Assembly: GCA_030602885.1 (NCBI GenBank)
Contig: JAUVYV010000017.1
Location: forward strand, 1 to 64,000
DNA length: 64,000 nt
Direction: 5' to 3'
Source: Phycisphaerales bacterium
Lineage (GTDB): Bacteria > Planctomycetota > Phycisphaerae > Sedimentisphaerales > Anaerobacaceae
In this document: one piece after another, positions 54,985-62,766 of the stretch
Layout of the letters: the number at the start of each line of letters is the position of its first letter
Numbering within the stretch: position 1 is the first letter of the stretch
Notes under the pieces: generated by a model
The model's input: only the letters and a program-made list of their open reading frames with translations
Told to the model about the DNA's origin: nothing
The model's database searches: none
Position numbers and translations under genes: made by a program

Positions 54985-55364
54985 CTCTTTTACCTCGTTT
55001 CTGCGACAAAACTCCGTCGCTGCATTTCACCCTCTATACCTTAACTCCGAAGCCATTTTCGCCCACACCGGTTTTCCCCCAGCCGGTCAATTGTTCACTC
55101 TATTATTATCTATCATTCCTGTCGCGAGTTTGTTCTTCCGTCGAACCCTTGATACCTCGCCGATCCATCAACGCCCGTATTGTAAACCACCGGCCCACCT
55201 CTTCTCACAGAAGTAAGGTATTTGGCGTCCATAAATCAGGGTATCCCCTGCACAATTCCCTTGCCCGCCCTCATCTTTTCGCCGAAAATGCCCATACTCC
55301 TGATTCAAGATAGGCCTTGATTGTGTTTTTAGCAGCCGAAAAAAGCTCAAGGGAGACGTGCGAA
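54985..55364. other. Gene-free stretch
   Basis: I see no convincing gene, repeat or RNA in this 380-base gap. It should hold the promoters of the coiled-coil gene (minus) and of the isomerase-like gene (plus). Two small reading frames present here do not look like proteins. Confidence 0.5.
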
Positions 55365-56318
55365 ATGAAACAACAAAGCAAACCTCTATCCCGCCGCACC
55401 ATTCTCAAGAACTCACTTCTCTCCACCGGCGCATTACTTTCTGCCCCGGCCATAAAATCCGCCCTCGCCGCCCAGACAGCCAAAAAACCGCTCCGCCTCG
55501 GCGGTCCCGTCTTCGAAAAGTACGACTCCCCCGATAACTGGGTAAAAGCCGTAAAGCAGCTCGGCTACAACGCCGCATACTGCCCTGTCGGGGTAAATGA
55601 AAAAGATGATGTGATAAAGGCCTACGAAAAAGCCGCCAAAGACGCCGATATCGTTATCGCAGAAGTCGGCGCCTGGAGCAATCCAATCAGCCCGAATCCA
55701 CGCGAAAGAGAAAAAGCACTCAAAAAATGCCGCGATTCCCTCGCACTCGCCGACCGAATCGGCGCAAACTGCTGCGTTAACATCGCCGGCTCAAAAAATC
55801 CAAAAAACTGGGCGGGCCACCACCCCCTTAACTTCACCGACGAAACCTTTGATATGATTGTTGAAACCACCCGTTCAATCATCGACGAGGTAAAGCCAAC
55901 CCGCACCTTCTACACACTCGAAACAATGCCCTGGGCTTACCCCGACTCCGCCGATTCTTACCTCAAACTCGTCAGAGCAATCGACCGAAAACACTTCGCC
56001 GTACACCTCGACCCCGTAAACCTCATCTGCAGCCCTCAGCGATACTACTCCAACGGAAAAATAATCTCCGAATGTTTCGAAAAGCTCGGCTCAATGGTCA
56101 AATCCTGCCACGCAAAAGACATCACTCTAACCCAGGAGCTAACCACTCATCTAAACGAAGTAAGACCCGGCAAAGGCGGCCTCGACTACAAAACCTTCCT
56201 CTCCGAACTAAGCAAGCTAAACGACATCCCCCTCATGCTCGAACACCTCAACACCCCAGAAGAATACAACCTCGCCGCAAAACACATCCGCTCGGTCGCC
56301 GCCTCCCTGAACCTATGA
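55365..56318 (+). CDS. Tat-exported sugar phosphate isomerase/epimerase-like protein
   Basis: From ATG 55365 (GGGAGA upstream) the protein has 317 residues. The N-terminus carries a twin-arginine signal: SRRTILKNSLLSTGALLSA. The mature part is an AP-endonuclease-2/xylose-isomerase-like TIM barrel (VKAVKQLGYNAAYCPVG; FYTLETMPWAYPDS with a metal-binding Glu; FAVHLDPVNLI; KSCHAKDI). Such proteins isomerise or epimerise sugars in catabolism; folded export fits a metal-containing enzyme. The ending LEHLNTPEEY retains a typical Glu. The substrate is unknown. Confidence 0.87.
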   Translation: MKQQSKPLSRRTILKNSLLSTGALLSAPAIKSALAAQTAKKPLRLGGPVFEKYDSPDNWVKAVKQLGYNAAYCPVGVNEKDDVIKAYEKAAKDADIVIAEVGAWSNPISPNPREREKALKKCRDSLALADRIGANCCVNIAGSKNPKNWAGHHPLNFTDETFDMIVETTRSIIDEVKPTRTFYTLETMPWAYPDSADSYLKLVRAIDRKHFAVHLDPVNLICSPQRYYSNGKIISECFEKLGSMVKSCHAKDITLTQELTTHLNEVRPGKGGLDYKTFLSELSKLNDIPLMLEHLNTPEEYNLAAKHIRSVAASLNL

Positions 56319-56426
56319 CCTTTGACCATTATTCTCCCACACCTTGCTCTCGCCGCTCCAGCACACCACACTTCTCACGAATATTTAACCCTTAGAGCCT
56401 ATCCTAATAATCGGCTCTAAATCTTC

Positions 56427-57179
56427 TCACTCCTCTCCACTAAGCTCCACCACCTCCCCCGCCTTCAATACCGTCACCTTGCACACCGCTTTTTCTGCAA
56501 ACTCATCAGCGTCCGCTTTGCTGCCCACAATGTCACCCCAGTGATAAGGTATCGCCTGCTTGGGCCCGAACGCCTTAGTCGCCTCCGCCGCCTCAGAAAC
56601 ATTCATCGTGTACGTTCCTCCAACCGCAAGCAAAGCCAGGTCAATGTCCTTCAACGCCTTCATCTCATCCGTTAAATCCGTATCGCCGGCATAGTATATC
56701 CGTTTGCCCCCAACCTCTACCACAAACCCAAGCCACTCATTCCCCTTCGGATGAAACTTCTTCGCCAGATTATACGCCGCCACACCCGTAACATTCACAT
56801 CACCGGCCTCAATCGTCTGGCCCGGCCTCAACGCCTCGCCCCTGTTCTCCTGCTTCACAACATCACCTGATGCAATCAGCTTCGCCCCCTCCTTCCACAC
56901 CTTCTTCACGTCACCCGCAGAATAGTGGTCATGGTGACTGTGGCTCACCAAAACAACCGTCGCATCGTGCGCCGCCTCGGTCAGCTTCCACGGGTCGATA
57001 TATATCACATCCTCACCCGCCGTAATCTTAAAACTCGCATGTCCAAACCACTGCAATTTCACAGCCATTGCTGCCTCCTTTCCTTCTTCACTCGCCTCTA
57101 ATGTCTCCACCTTCTCTTCGAATCCCCACACCACAAGACCAAAACAAATCACCCAAACCAATAATCGCCACGCTCGCAT
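56427..57179 (-). CDS. Metallo-beta-lactamase-fold hydrolase with signal peptide (UPF0173 type)
   Basis: The 250-residue protein has an N-terminal hydrophobic signal-like segment (RLLVWVICFGLVVWGFE) and a metallo-hydrolase core of the UPF0173/YtkL type: LQWFGHASFKI, VSHSHHDHYSAGDV (HxHxDH metal site), YYAGDTDLTDEM and IPYHWGDIVG. This points to a two-metal hydrolase working outside the cytoplasm; the substrate is unknown. AAGGAG precedes ATG 57179. It is alone on the minus strand between plus-strand genes. Confidence 0.88.
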   Translation of the reverse strand: MRAWRLLVWVICFGLVVWGFEEKVETLEASEEGKEAAMAVKLQWFGHASFKITAGEDVIYIDPWKLTEAAHDATVVLVSHSHHDHYSAGDVKKVWKEGAKLIASGDVVKQENRGEALRPGQTIEAGDVNVTGVAAYNLAKKFHPKGNEWLGFVVEVGGKRIYYAGDTDLTDEMKALKDIDLALLAVGGTYTMNVSEAAEATKAFGPKQAIPYHWGDIVGSKADADEFAEKAVCKVTVLKAGEVVELSGEE

Positions 57180-57389
57180 ATCCTTCTCCTTAAAGTCAAA
57201 TCCTCACTCAAAATTCCTTTGCCTCGTACACGATAACTCAAACGAATCAATTCGTCAAATCAGATTGCAGCCCCAAAACCTTTTGCAATTTGCGGCAGAT
57301 CCGGCTATAATACTAATAGAGGTACCCGAGCAGTTACCAGGAAGCGTTAAAAACACCCAAACTGTAATTCTGACAGTGCGGATGGAATA

Positions 57390-58190
57390 ATGGCCAACGA
57401 CGCCGAACCCGACATACTGAGCCACCAGGCAAGAAAACCCCAAATACACATCCTCTCGCTCGACCCTGTCCTCACAGACGATGTCTATGAACGCCTCGAG
57501 AACCACCCTAAAACAAGGTTCTACCGGCTAATCATCCCCAACACCCTCCAATGGAAACCCCGCATCCGGGAAATCGACGCAATGGCCCAGGACACCACCT
57601 CCTCAAGACTCCTCATCATCGATGTCCGAAGGATAACACTGCCAAAGCTCCAGCAGGCATACAACAAAATCGTCGGCTACAATCGAAAAGACCTCAACAA
57701 GACCTGCTTCACAATCCTCATCGGCGACGGCCCGCTCAACCTCCTGCAGCCCGGAAAGGCCCCCGATGTCTTCGTCTCCCATCTCGCCTTTATGAGAGTC
57801 GATTACACCCCCGCCGTTTTCTTCTACGACCCGCTCATCCATTACGACGCCGACGAAATCGACTCATCAATGGACGAGTCCTTCGTCCTGCCCACCGAGC
57901 TGCCCAAACGCCTGAAACCCTTCTTCCCCGGCGATGGCATAAAGGTCGCCGCCGTAAGAAGCTTCTTCCGTGCCGCCGCCCTGCCCGAAGACACAAAAAA
58001 ACAGAGACTCAAAATGCTCGCAGCCATCTATCAAAAACGAATCAAACAGCAGTTCCCAGGCCGGGAAGACAAGTTCAAAGGATGGCTCTCAAAAAACGGC
58101 GTCCGCCTCGCCACCGAGAAGATGCACTTCTACCCCATCTTCTTCGAAGATTGGGTCCACGACCTAATGCAAAAAGCCGCAAATCCCTGA
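57390..58190 (+). CDS. Conserved hypothetical protein
   Basis: I do not recognise this 266-residue protein. It has alternating strands and helices in the first 150 residues (IHILSLDPVLTDDVYERL, RLLIIDVRRITLPKLQQAY, CFTILIGDGP) that suggest an alpha/beta fold of the Rossmann or receiver type. Later it has a basic, helix-rich C-terminal part with AAIYQKRIKQQFPGRE and a conserved-looking KMHFYPIFFEDW. There is no signal peptide. It ends 185 bases before the DUF89 gene. Confidence 0.72.
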   Translation: MANDAEPDILSHQARKPQIHILSLDPVLTDDVYERLENHPKTRFYRLIIPNTLQWKPRIREIDAMAQDTTSSRLLIIDVRRITLPKLQQAYNKIVGYNRKDLNKTCFTILIGDGPLNLLQPGKAPDVFVSHLAFMRVDYTPAVFFYDPLIHYDADEIDSSMDESFVLPTELPKRLKPFFPGDGIKVAAVRSFFRAAALPEDTKKQRLKMLAAIYQKRIKQQFPGREDKFKGWLSKNGVRLATEKMHFYPIFFEDWVHDLMQKAANP

Positions 58191-58268
58191 CCCTCAGAAC
58201 ACCTCTTAAACCCTGCTAAACCCGCCGAAAGAAAAAATTTGCACTTTTCTCGATTTTTTACTGGATTT

Positions 58269-58290
58269 ATTATGAGCATATGCCCATAAT
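58269..58290. promoter_or_regulatory. Near-perfect palindrome upstream of the DUF89 gene, candidate operator
   Basis: The 22-base sequence attatg-ag-catatg-cc-cataat is a palindrome except at its two 2-base spacers, where ag faces cc. It lies 85 bases before the DUF89 start, at the head of the accessory cluster, and is AT-rich in a GC-rich area. It looks like a dimeric regulator's binding site. No regulator gene is visible in the window. Confidence 0.5.
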
Positions 58291-58374
58291 ATACGTAGAG
58301 ACTGTATAAAGCCCAAAAGGTGGCGAAATAACCGGCTAAACCATATTTCGGCAGCTAAGAAGGCCTGACCATTT

Positions 58375-59268
58375 ATGAAAACGTATTTCGACTGTATCCC
58401 GTGCTTCATCCGCCAGGTCCTTGACTCCGTTCGCCTCACCACCGACGACCAGGACGTCCACATTCAGGTCCTCCGCCGGGCCCTGCGCCTCGCCGCCGAT
58501 ATGGACCTCACCCAGAGCCCGCCCGCCATGGCCCAGCAGATACACCGCTTCATCCGTGAGCTCACCGCAAACCCCGACCCATACATCGAAATCAAAAACC
58601 GCTTCAACAAAATCGCACTCGAAATGTATCCTGACCTGATTGACCTTGTTGACAAATCACACAACCCCCTCGAAACGGCTGTCCGGCTCGCTATGGCGGG
58701 AAATATCATCGACTTCGGCGTCAACTCAGGACTCGAAGAACAGCACCTCAAAGATGCAATCACTGAATCCCTCGACATGGAACTCGATACCAACGCCCTC
58801 GAAGATCTCAAAATCGCCGCAGACCAGGCCGAAACAATCCTCTATATCGCCGATAACGCCGGCGAAATCGTCTTCGACCGCATCCTCATCGAAAAACTAC
58901 CCACAGAAAAAATTACCTGTGTCGTCAGGGGCGGCCCCATCCTCAACGACGCCACAATCGAAGATGCACAGATCGCAGGTATAACCGACATCGCCGAGAC
59001 TATCGACAACGGCTCCGATGCGCCCGGCACGATACTCGATACCTGCTCGCAAGACTTCCGGCGGCGCTTCAGCCGGGCCGACCTCATAATCGCAAAAGGA
59101 CAGGGTAACTACGAAACACTAAGCGACATCGATAAAGACATCTTCTTCATCCTCAGAGCCAAGTGCCCCGTCATCGCAAAACACCTCGACTGTCGGGTTG
59201 GTGCAATGATTCTGAGCAAAACCAAAACACTTGACAGAATTGCTGATTTGAAGGAGGACAACAACTAA
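58375..59268 (+). CDS. DUF89/ARMT1-like metal-dependent damage-control phosphatase
   Basis: The 297-residue protein has the DUF89 N-terminus MKTYFDCIPCFIRQ, then NIIDFGV, YIADNAGEIVFDRIL with the metal-binding Asp-Asn, VRGGPILNDATIEDA, and LIIAKGQGNYETL near residue 245. DUF89 proteins hydrolyse phosphate from damaged or overflow sugar phosphates with Mn or Co. It heads the cluster; its stop codon is directly followed by the ATG of the first DUF5320-like frame. A candidate operator lies upstream. Confidence 0.92.
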   Translation: MKTYFDCIPCFIRQVLDSVRLTTDDQDVHIQVLRRALRLAADMDLTQSPPAMAQQIHRFIRELTANPDPYIEIKNRFNKIALEMYPDLIDLVDKSHNPLETAVRLAMAGNIIDFGVNSGLEEQHLKDAITESLDMELDTNALEDLKIAADQAETILYIADNAGEIVFDRILIEKLPTEKITCVVRGGPILNDATIEDAQIAGITDIAETIDNGSDAPGTILDTCSQDFRRRFSRADLIIAKGQGNYETLSDIDKDIFFILRAKCPVIAKHLDCRVGAMILSKTKTLDRIADLKEDNN

Positions 59269-59763
59269 ATGCCTGGATTTGACGGAACAGGGCCGTTGGG
59301 CAAAGGCCCGATGACCGGGCTTGGGCGAGGGTTCTGTGTCTTGAAAACCTCGCAAGAAGACCCTAAACACGTTCAGGGTTTTGTGGGAATAAATGGAAGA
59401 CCTGTTGGCTCAACAGGTAAAATTGCTAACTATTCTGAAAAGGAGGTGATTAATATGCCATTTGGAGACCGAACAGGTCCTGCTGGTATGGGACCTATGA
59501 CAGGCAGAGCCGCCGGTTTCTGTGCGGGCTATCCCGTACCGGGCTATATGAACCCCGTTGGAGCAAGGGGGTTTGCCCCTGCTGCCGGCGTACCGGCATT
59601 CGGGCCTTATGGTGCAGGTTCGTACGCTTACGGCGCTCCCTATAGAGCCCCTTATGCCGCCTGGGGCAATCCATGGCTCCGCAGAGGATTTGGCTTTGGT
59701 TTTGGCCGAGGTTTCGGTCGGGGCCGTGGTAGAGGCAGAGGCAGATTTGGGTTTTGGTACTAA
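59269..59763 (+). CDS. DUF5320-type glycine-rich protein, possibly two proteins in one frame
   Basis: This frame of 164 residues may be one gene or two. A ribosome site (GAAGGAGG) precedes ATG 59269, starting a 62-residue part MPGFDGTGPLGKGPMTG ... A second and stronger ribosome site lies inside at 59440-59448 before ATG 59455, starting MPFGDRTGPAGMGPMTGR, a second copy of the DUF5320-type head, followed by AGFCAGYPVPGYMNP and a Gly/Arg/Phe-rich tail. The inner protein of 102 residues matches the paralog at 60113 best. A perfect seven-base-pair hairpin lies at 59401-59417 between the two. Function is unknown; these proteins accompany NifX-type and MinD-type genes in anaerobes. Confidence 0.78.
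   Translation: MPGFDGTGPLGKGPMTGLGRGFCVLKTSQEDPKHVQGFVGINGRPVGSTGKIANYSEKEVINMPFGDRTGPAGMGPMTGRAAGFCAGYPVPGYMNPVGARGFAPAAGVPAFGPYGAGSYAYGAPYRAPYAAWGNPWLRRGFGFGFGRGFGRGRGRGRGRFGFWY
59437..59457 (+). promoter_or_regulatory. Internal ribosome binding site and start in the DUF5320 frame
   Basis: gaaaaggaggtgat ends five bases before ATG 59455 and is nearly complementary to the 16S rRNA tail over its length, stronger than the site at 59269. It suggests that translation of the 102-residue protein starts here. Confidence 0.7.
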
Positions 59764-59778
59764 GTTCAAACATAGCAT

Positions 59779-59797
59779 TTAACTCCTAAGGAGTTAA
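59779..59797 (+). promoter_or_regulatory. Hairpin holding a GGAG before the zinc-ribbon gene
   Basis: ttaactcc-taa-ggagttaa is a perfect eight-base-pair hairpin (59779-59786, 59790-59797) 21 bases before ATG 59818. It traps a GGAG sequence but not the nearer gaaagg that probably serves the gene. It may protect the message or pause the polymerase; it is too AT-rich for a standard terminator. Confidence 0.4.
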
Positions 59798-59817
59798 TTG
59801 CAGAAAGGATGGATATT

Positions 59818-60054
59818 ATGCCAAGAGGAAACGGTACAGGCCCTGCAGGCCGGGGTCCCGGAACAGGTCGTGGTATGGGTCGAGGTCAAGGCCAGGGACA
59901 GGGTAGAGGCCGAATGGGCGGACCTTTTGCAGCAGGGCCGGGCGGAAATTGTGTCTGTCCGAGCTGCGGAACAGCGGTTGCTCATGTTGTCGGACAGCCC
60001 TGTAATGCGCAAAGCTGTCCCAAATGTGGTACACAAATGACTCGTGCTACGTAG
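59818..60054 (+). CDS. Small Gly/Arg-rich protein with a zinc ribbon
   Basis: From ATG 59818 (GAAAGG upstream) the protein has 78 residues. The first half is a DUF5320-like head (MPRGNGTGPAGRGPGTGRG) and Gly/Gln/Arg repeats. The second half holds CVCPSCGTAVAH and a CNAQSCPKCGTQM, two CxxC pairs that could form a zinc or Fe site. It is a paralog of its neighbours with the Cys part in place of the aromatic tail. ATG 59809 is too close to the ribosome site. Confidence 0.8.
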   Translation: MPRGNGTGPAGRGPGTGRGMGRGQGQGQGRGRMGGPFAAGPGGNCVCPSCGTAVAHVVGQPCNAQSCPKCGTQMTRAT

Positions 60055-60112
60055 CGGGTACTTCGCAGAGTAGTACAAGAGGTTAACATTTTTTTTTGAA
60101 AGGAGATCTATT

Positions 60113-60502
60113 ATGCCACGTGGAGATGGAACAGGTCCTGGAGGTATGGGACCAATGACGGGTAGAGCTGCGGGTTTTTGTGCGGGCTATCCAGTGCCGG
60201 GTTATATGAATCCTGTTGGCGGCCGCGGCTACTGGGGCTTCGGCCGAGGTGGCGGCTGGGGCCGAGGTGGCGGTTGGGGCCGAGGTCGAGGCTTTGGTTG
60301 GGCCGGAGCCGGATACGGCATGCCTGCTTATGGCGGTGCTGTGAACCCTTATGCTTATGGCGATGCGCCGTTTGCTCCGGCAGTGACAGCCGAGCAGGAG
60401 CTCGACGGCCTCAAAGGCCAAGCGGAATATCTTGAAGATAGTCTCGATGAAATCAAAAAACGCATAGAAGAACTCGAAAGCCAGAAAACCAGCAAAAAAT
60501 AA
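60113..60502 (+). CDS. DUF5320-type glycine-rich protein with coiled-coil tail
   Basis: The 129-residue protein begins MPRGDGTGPGGMGPMTGR and AGFCAGYPVPGYMNPVGGRG, the DUF5320 head, followed by Gly/Arg/Trp repeats (GGGWGRGGGWGRGRGFGW) and a C-terminal coiled coil (LKGQAEYLEDSLDEIKKRIEELE). GAAAGGAG precedes the ATG. It and the frames at 59269, 59455 and 59818 form an array of related proteins. The coiled coil probably sets oligomer state; the Cys may bind metal. Confidence 0.87.
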   Translation: MPRGDGTGPGGMGPMTGRAAGFCAGYPVPGYMNPVGGRGYWGFGRGGGWGRGGGWGRGRGFGWAGAGYGMPAYGGAVNPYAYGDAPFAPAVTAEQELDGLKGQAEYLEDSLDEIKKRIEELESQKTSKK

Positions 60503-60525
60503 AAAATAGACAGCCACGGATTTGT

Positions 60526-60605
60526 ACCTTCCTGATGCGGTTTCGAGCCTCGGTAGAGATGCTGCGCATCTATCATAATCCGGGGTTGCAAATCCCAGGG
60601 AAGGT
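60526..60605 (+). ncRNA. Possible structured leader RNA before the OsmC gene
   Basis: Outer arms accttcc (60526-60532) and ggaaggt (60599-60605) are perfect complements enclosing about 66 bases. Inside are a perfect hairpin agatgc-tgc-gcatct (60557-60571) and a ggggttgcaaatccc hairpin (about 60582-60596). The multi-arm layout just before the OsmC gene suggests a regulatory leader. It does not match any riboswitch class I can name, and it fails as a tRNA. Confidence 0.35.
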
Positions 60606-60628
60606 TTTAATCGTGGGGAGTATCACCT

Positions 60629-61054
60629 ATGGAAGTTTTGGTTAAGCATGAAAGCGGATTCCGGTTCTCGGCAAGCTGTAGGGGATATACTGTTACGACC
60701 GGACGCGGTGAGGACGGAAATGACGAGCGGGACGGAATGTGGCCAGCCCAGCTCTTCGAAGCATCGATTGGAATGTGTATCGGTGCTTATGTCGTCAAAT
60801 TCTGCACTGAGCAGAGTATTCCTTATGAAGGTATGACGATTGAGCTGAGCCGCCGAACAGAGGCCTGCTCGCCAAATACTACTTCGTCGAGTGGAAAGCT
60901 GTCGCGCACAACAAGAATTGATGCAAAAATCCGCCTCAGCACCAAATTGTCCCAAGAACAGCGGAAAGGTATCCTGGAAGCGGCTGACCTCTGCCATATA
61001 ACTAACAGTATCAAAGAGAGCATGCAAATTGTTTGTTCTCTGGCAGACGCTTAA
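60629..61054 (+). CDS. OsmC family protein
   Basis: The 141-residue protein is of the OsmC/Ohr fold: AQLFEASIGMCIGAYVVKFC with the first catalytic Cys, and ILEAADLCHITNSIKESM with the second. These two Cys reduce organic peroxides, or bind thiol substrates in the wider family. The start follows GGGGAG at good spacing. It probably protects the cluster's metal proteins from oxygen, or handles sulfur; this is inferred from neighbours. Confidence 0.87.
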   Translation: MEVLVKHESGFRFSASCRGYTVTTGRGEDGNDERDGMWPAQLFEASIGMCIGAYVVKFCTEQSIPYEGMTIELSRRTEACSPNTTSSSGKLSRTTRIDAKIRLSTKLSQEQRKGILEAADLCHITNSIKESMQIVCSLADA

Positions 61055-61097
61055 AGTGGACAACGTTATAAAAACAGCTTAACAAGGGGACTAAACG

Positions 61098-61292
61098 ATG
61101 CCAATATTCGAGTACAAGTGTAATAAATGCGGGCACAAGACGGAATTTCTGGAAAAAAGCAGCGGCAAGAACAAGCATGTTTGCGAAAAGTGTGGAAGTT
61201 CTGATATGCAGAAAATATTTTCGGGCTTTTCCGTTGGGCAAACTAACCGCAGCAACGGTTCCTGTCCAACCGGTACATGTCCCATATCTTAG
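61098..61292 (+). CDS. FmdB-type zinc ribbon protein
   Basis: The 64-residue protein has the FmdB start MPIFEYKCNKCGH and a second pair CEKCGSSDMQKIFSGFS, making a four-Cys zinc ribbon. The C-terminus adds CPTGTCPIS, a further CxxxxC pair. FmdB was named as a regulator beside formamidase genes, but most family members have unknown roles. A GGGGAC site precedes the ATG. It lies between OsmC and the NifX-type gene. Confidence 0.9.
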   Translation: MPIFEYKCNKCGHKTEFLEKSSGKNKHVCEKCGSSDMQKIFSGFSVGQTNRSNGSCPTGTCPIS

Positions 61293-61304
61293 AAAGGATA
61301 CCTT

Positions 61305-61673
61305 ATGAAAATTGCAATAACAGCAACCGGCAAAACACTGGATTCACAGGTTGACCCCCGCTTCGGAAGGGCCGCCTGCTTTATCATCGCCGACACCGAA
61401 ACAATGGAGTTTACCGCAATAGAAAACGATAACATCGCCGCAGCAGGTGGGGCCGGAATCAGCTCAGCAAAAACCGTTATCGACGCCGGCGCCGAAGCTG
61501 TCCTCACCGGCAACTGCGGTCCAAACGCTCACCGCACCCTCGCCGCCGCAAACATTAAGCTCTTCACCGGCCTGACCGGTTCCGTCCAGACCGCTGTCGA
61601 ACAGTTCAATAGCGGAAAACTAACCGAGACCACCGCACCTAACGTCCAGTCTCACTTTGGCATGGATACTTAA
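61305..61673 (+). CDS. NifX/NifB-type (MTH1175-like) metal-cluster protein
   Basis: The 122-residue protein matches the Nitro_FeMo-Co/MTH1175 fold: KIAITATGKTLDSQVDPRFGRAACFIIAD, GAGISSAKTVIDAGAEAVLTGNCGPNA and a C-terminal FNSGKLTE. Members bind iron-molybdenum cofactor precursors in nitrogen fixation or the Mo-Cu-S cluster in orange protein (ORP). No nif genes are here, so an ORP-like role is more likely. AAAGGATACC precedes the ATG. It overlaps no gene but is followed directly by the broken ATPase. Confidence 0.91.
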   Translation: MKIAITATGKTLDSQVDPRFGRAACFIIADTETMEFTAIENDNIAAAGGAGISSAKTVIDAGAEAVLTGNCGPNAHRTLAAANIKLFTGLTGSVQTAVEQFNSGKLTETTAPNVQSHFGMDT

Positions 61674-61674
61674 A

Positions 61675-61921
61675 ATGGACGACCGTCTCGTCATCGCTGT
61701 CGCAAGTGGAAAAGGTGGCACAGGCAAAACAACCGTCGCCACCAATCTCGCGAGCACCGCCGGGTTTGGGCACCGTGCTTCTAAACGGCCCGGCATCAAG
61801 ACGAGGTACCGTGGGCGACAAGGTCGTAATTATATCCTACTGCCAGGTTCCCGCCGAAAAAGCAAAAGATTTGCAGCCAAAAATAGTGTTTGTCAATAAT
61901 CAAAATAAACCAGAGGAGTAG
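61675..61921 (+). pseudogene. Chimera of a MinD-type ATPase start and a panD tail
   Basis: The first 85 bases code MDDRLVIAVASGKGGTGK and TTVATNLAST, the P-loop start of a MinD-type ATPase, almost the same DNA as the start of the gene at 62767. Then homology stops. From about 61763, in another frame, the DNA codes LGTVLLNGPASRRGTVGDK, VVIISYCQVPAEKAKDLQPK and IVFVNNQNKPEE, which matches the C-terminal half of aspartate 1-decarboxylase (PanD), ending at 61921. The PanD self-cleavage Gly-Ser site and N-terminus are missing. Neither piece can be functional. It looks like a deletion that joined two genes. Confidence 0.75.
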
Positions 61922-61925
61922 CTAA

Positions 61926-62522
61926 GTGGAAAAAAGAGCAATCCTGCGATGTGGACAATGCGACGGTAAAGAATGTCACGATGGCAAGGATTGTTTTTCG
62001 CGGGCCGGTGAGCATAAACAACTATATCAAGACAGCCATATAGCAAAACTGCACAAGGCCGCTTCGGCAATTGAGGCCCGTTTCTATGGTAAAGAAACGC
62101 GATTGGGCGAGACAATCTTCCTTGCCAAAGAGTTGGGATGCCAAAGACTTGGTTTGGCCTTTTGCATTGGCTTAAGCGAAGAAGCAAAGGTTATCGACGA
62201 AATTCTCTCAAAACATTTTGAAGTGGTATCGGTGTGCTGCAAGGTTTGTGGAATCGACAAGAAGGATTTTGATTTGCCACAGATTTCACCGGAAAACTAT
62301 GAAGTTATGTGTAACCCCGCTGGCCAGGCGCAGCTGCTAAATAATGCAAAAACGCAGCTCAACGTCTTATGTGGGCTTTGTGTTGGACACGATGCTGTTT
62401 TTGCCAGAATCTCAAATGCTCCTGTAACAACGCTTATTGCAAAAGACCGTGTATTGGCTCACAACCCCGCTGCTGCTGTTTACAGCCGCTATATTCGAAA
62501 ACACTTTAGCGAAATCACATAA
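61926..62522 (+). CDS. DUF1847 metal-binding protein
   Basis: The 198-residue protein starts at GTG 61926 with AGAGGAG just upstream. It has a N-terminal Cys cluster (CGQCDGKECHDGKDC), a central VVSVCCKVCGIDKKDF, and MCNPAGQAQLLNNA followed by LNVLCGLCVGHD. The Cys layout fits DUF1847, predicted to bind a metal or iron-sulfur centre. It is found in anaerobes beside Fe-S and redox genes. DNA here is more AT-rich than the flanks. Function unknown. Confidence 0.88.
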   Translation: MEKRAILRCGQCDGKECHDGKDCFSRAGEHKQLYQDSHIAKLHKAASAIEARFYGKETRLGETIFLAKELGCQRLGLAFCIGLSEEAKVIDEILSKHFEVVSVCCKVCGIDKKDFDLPQISPENYEVMCNPAGQAQLLNNAKTQLNVLCGLCVGHDAVFARISNAPVTTLIAKDRVLAHNPAAAVYSRYIRKHFSEIT

Positions 62523-62534
62523 CGAAGGTAAATA

Positions 62535-62759
62535 ATGGAGCAAACATTCAAAGCTGCGGAAATTAATGTCGGATTTCATCCGACCGGTTACAGAATAGAC
62601 AAAACCGCTTCACCGATGAACCGTTATACGAAATGGCAAATTCTGCCGCCAAAGCAATGGCGTAATCCGAAACCGGTTTGTTTTGATTCCCTGCCGCAGC
62701 AAGGATGGTTTAAAAAAGATAACTTTGATTGGGATAAGATTAATACCGCTGAGGAGTAA
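62535..62759 (+). CDS. Small hypothetical protein
   Basis: I do not recognise this 74-residue protein. It starts 12 bases after the DUF1847 gene with a GAAGGTAA ribosome site, and its stop lies five bases before the next start. It has many aromatic and basic residues (MNRYTKWQILPPKQWRNPKP) and no Cys. The tight spacing and good ribosome site favour a real gene. Confidence 0.68.
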   Translation: MEQTFKAAEINVGFHPTGYRIDKTASPMNRYTKWQILPPKQWRNPKPVCFDSLPQQGWFKKDNFDWDKINTAEE

Positions 62760-62766
62760 GTTTGAT

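Noticed and set aside
58269-58290. Palindrome as a dif recombination site
   Set aside because: The half sites point the wrong way (ttatg outside, cataa outside) and the central spacing does not fit XerC/XerD sites.
60526-60605. tRNA gene in the OsmC leader
   Set aside because: The outer arms are seven pairs long as in a tRNA, but the inner arms do not have canonical D, anticodon and T stem sizes or the TTC loop.
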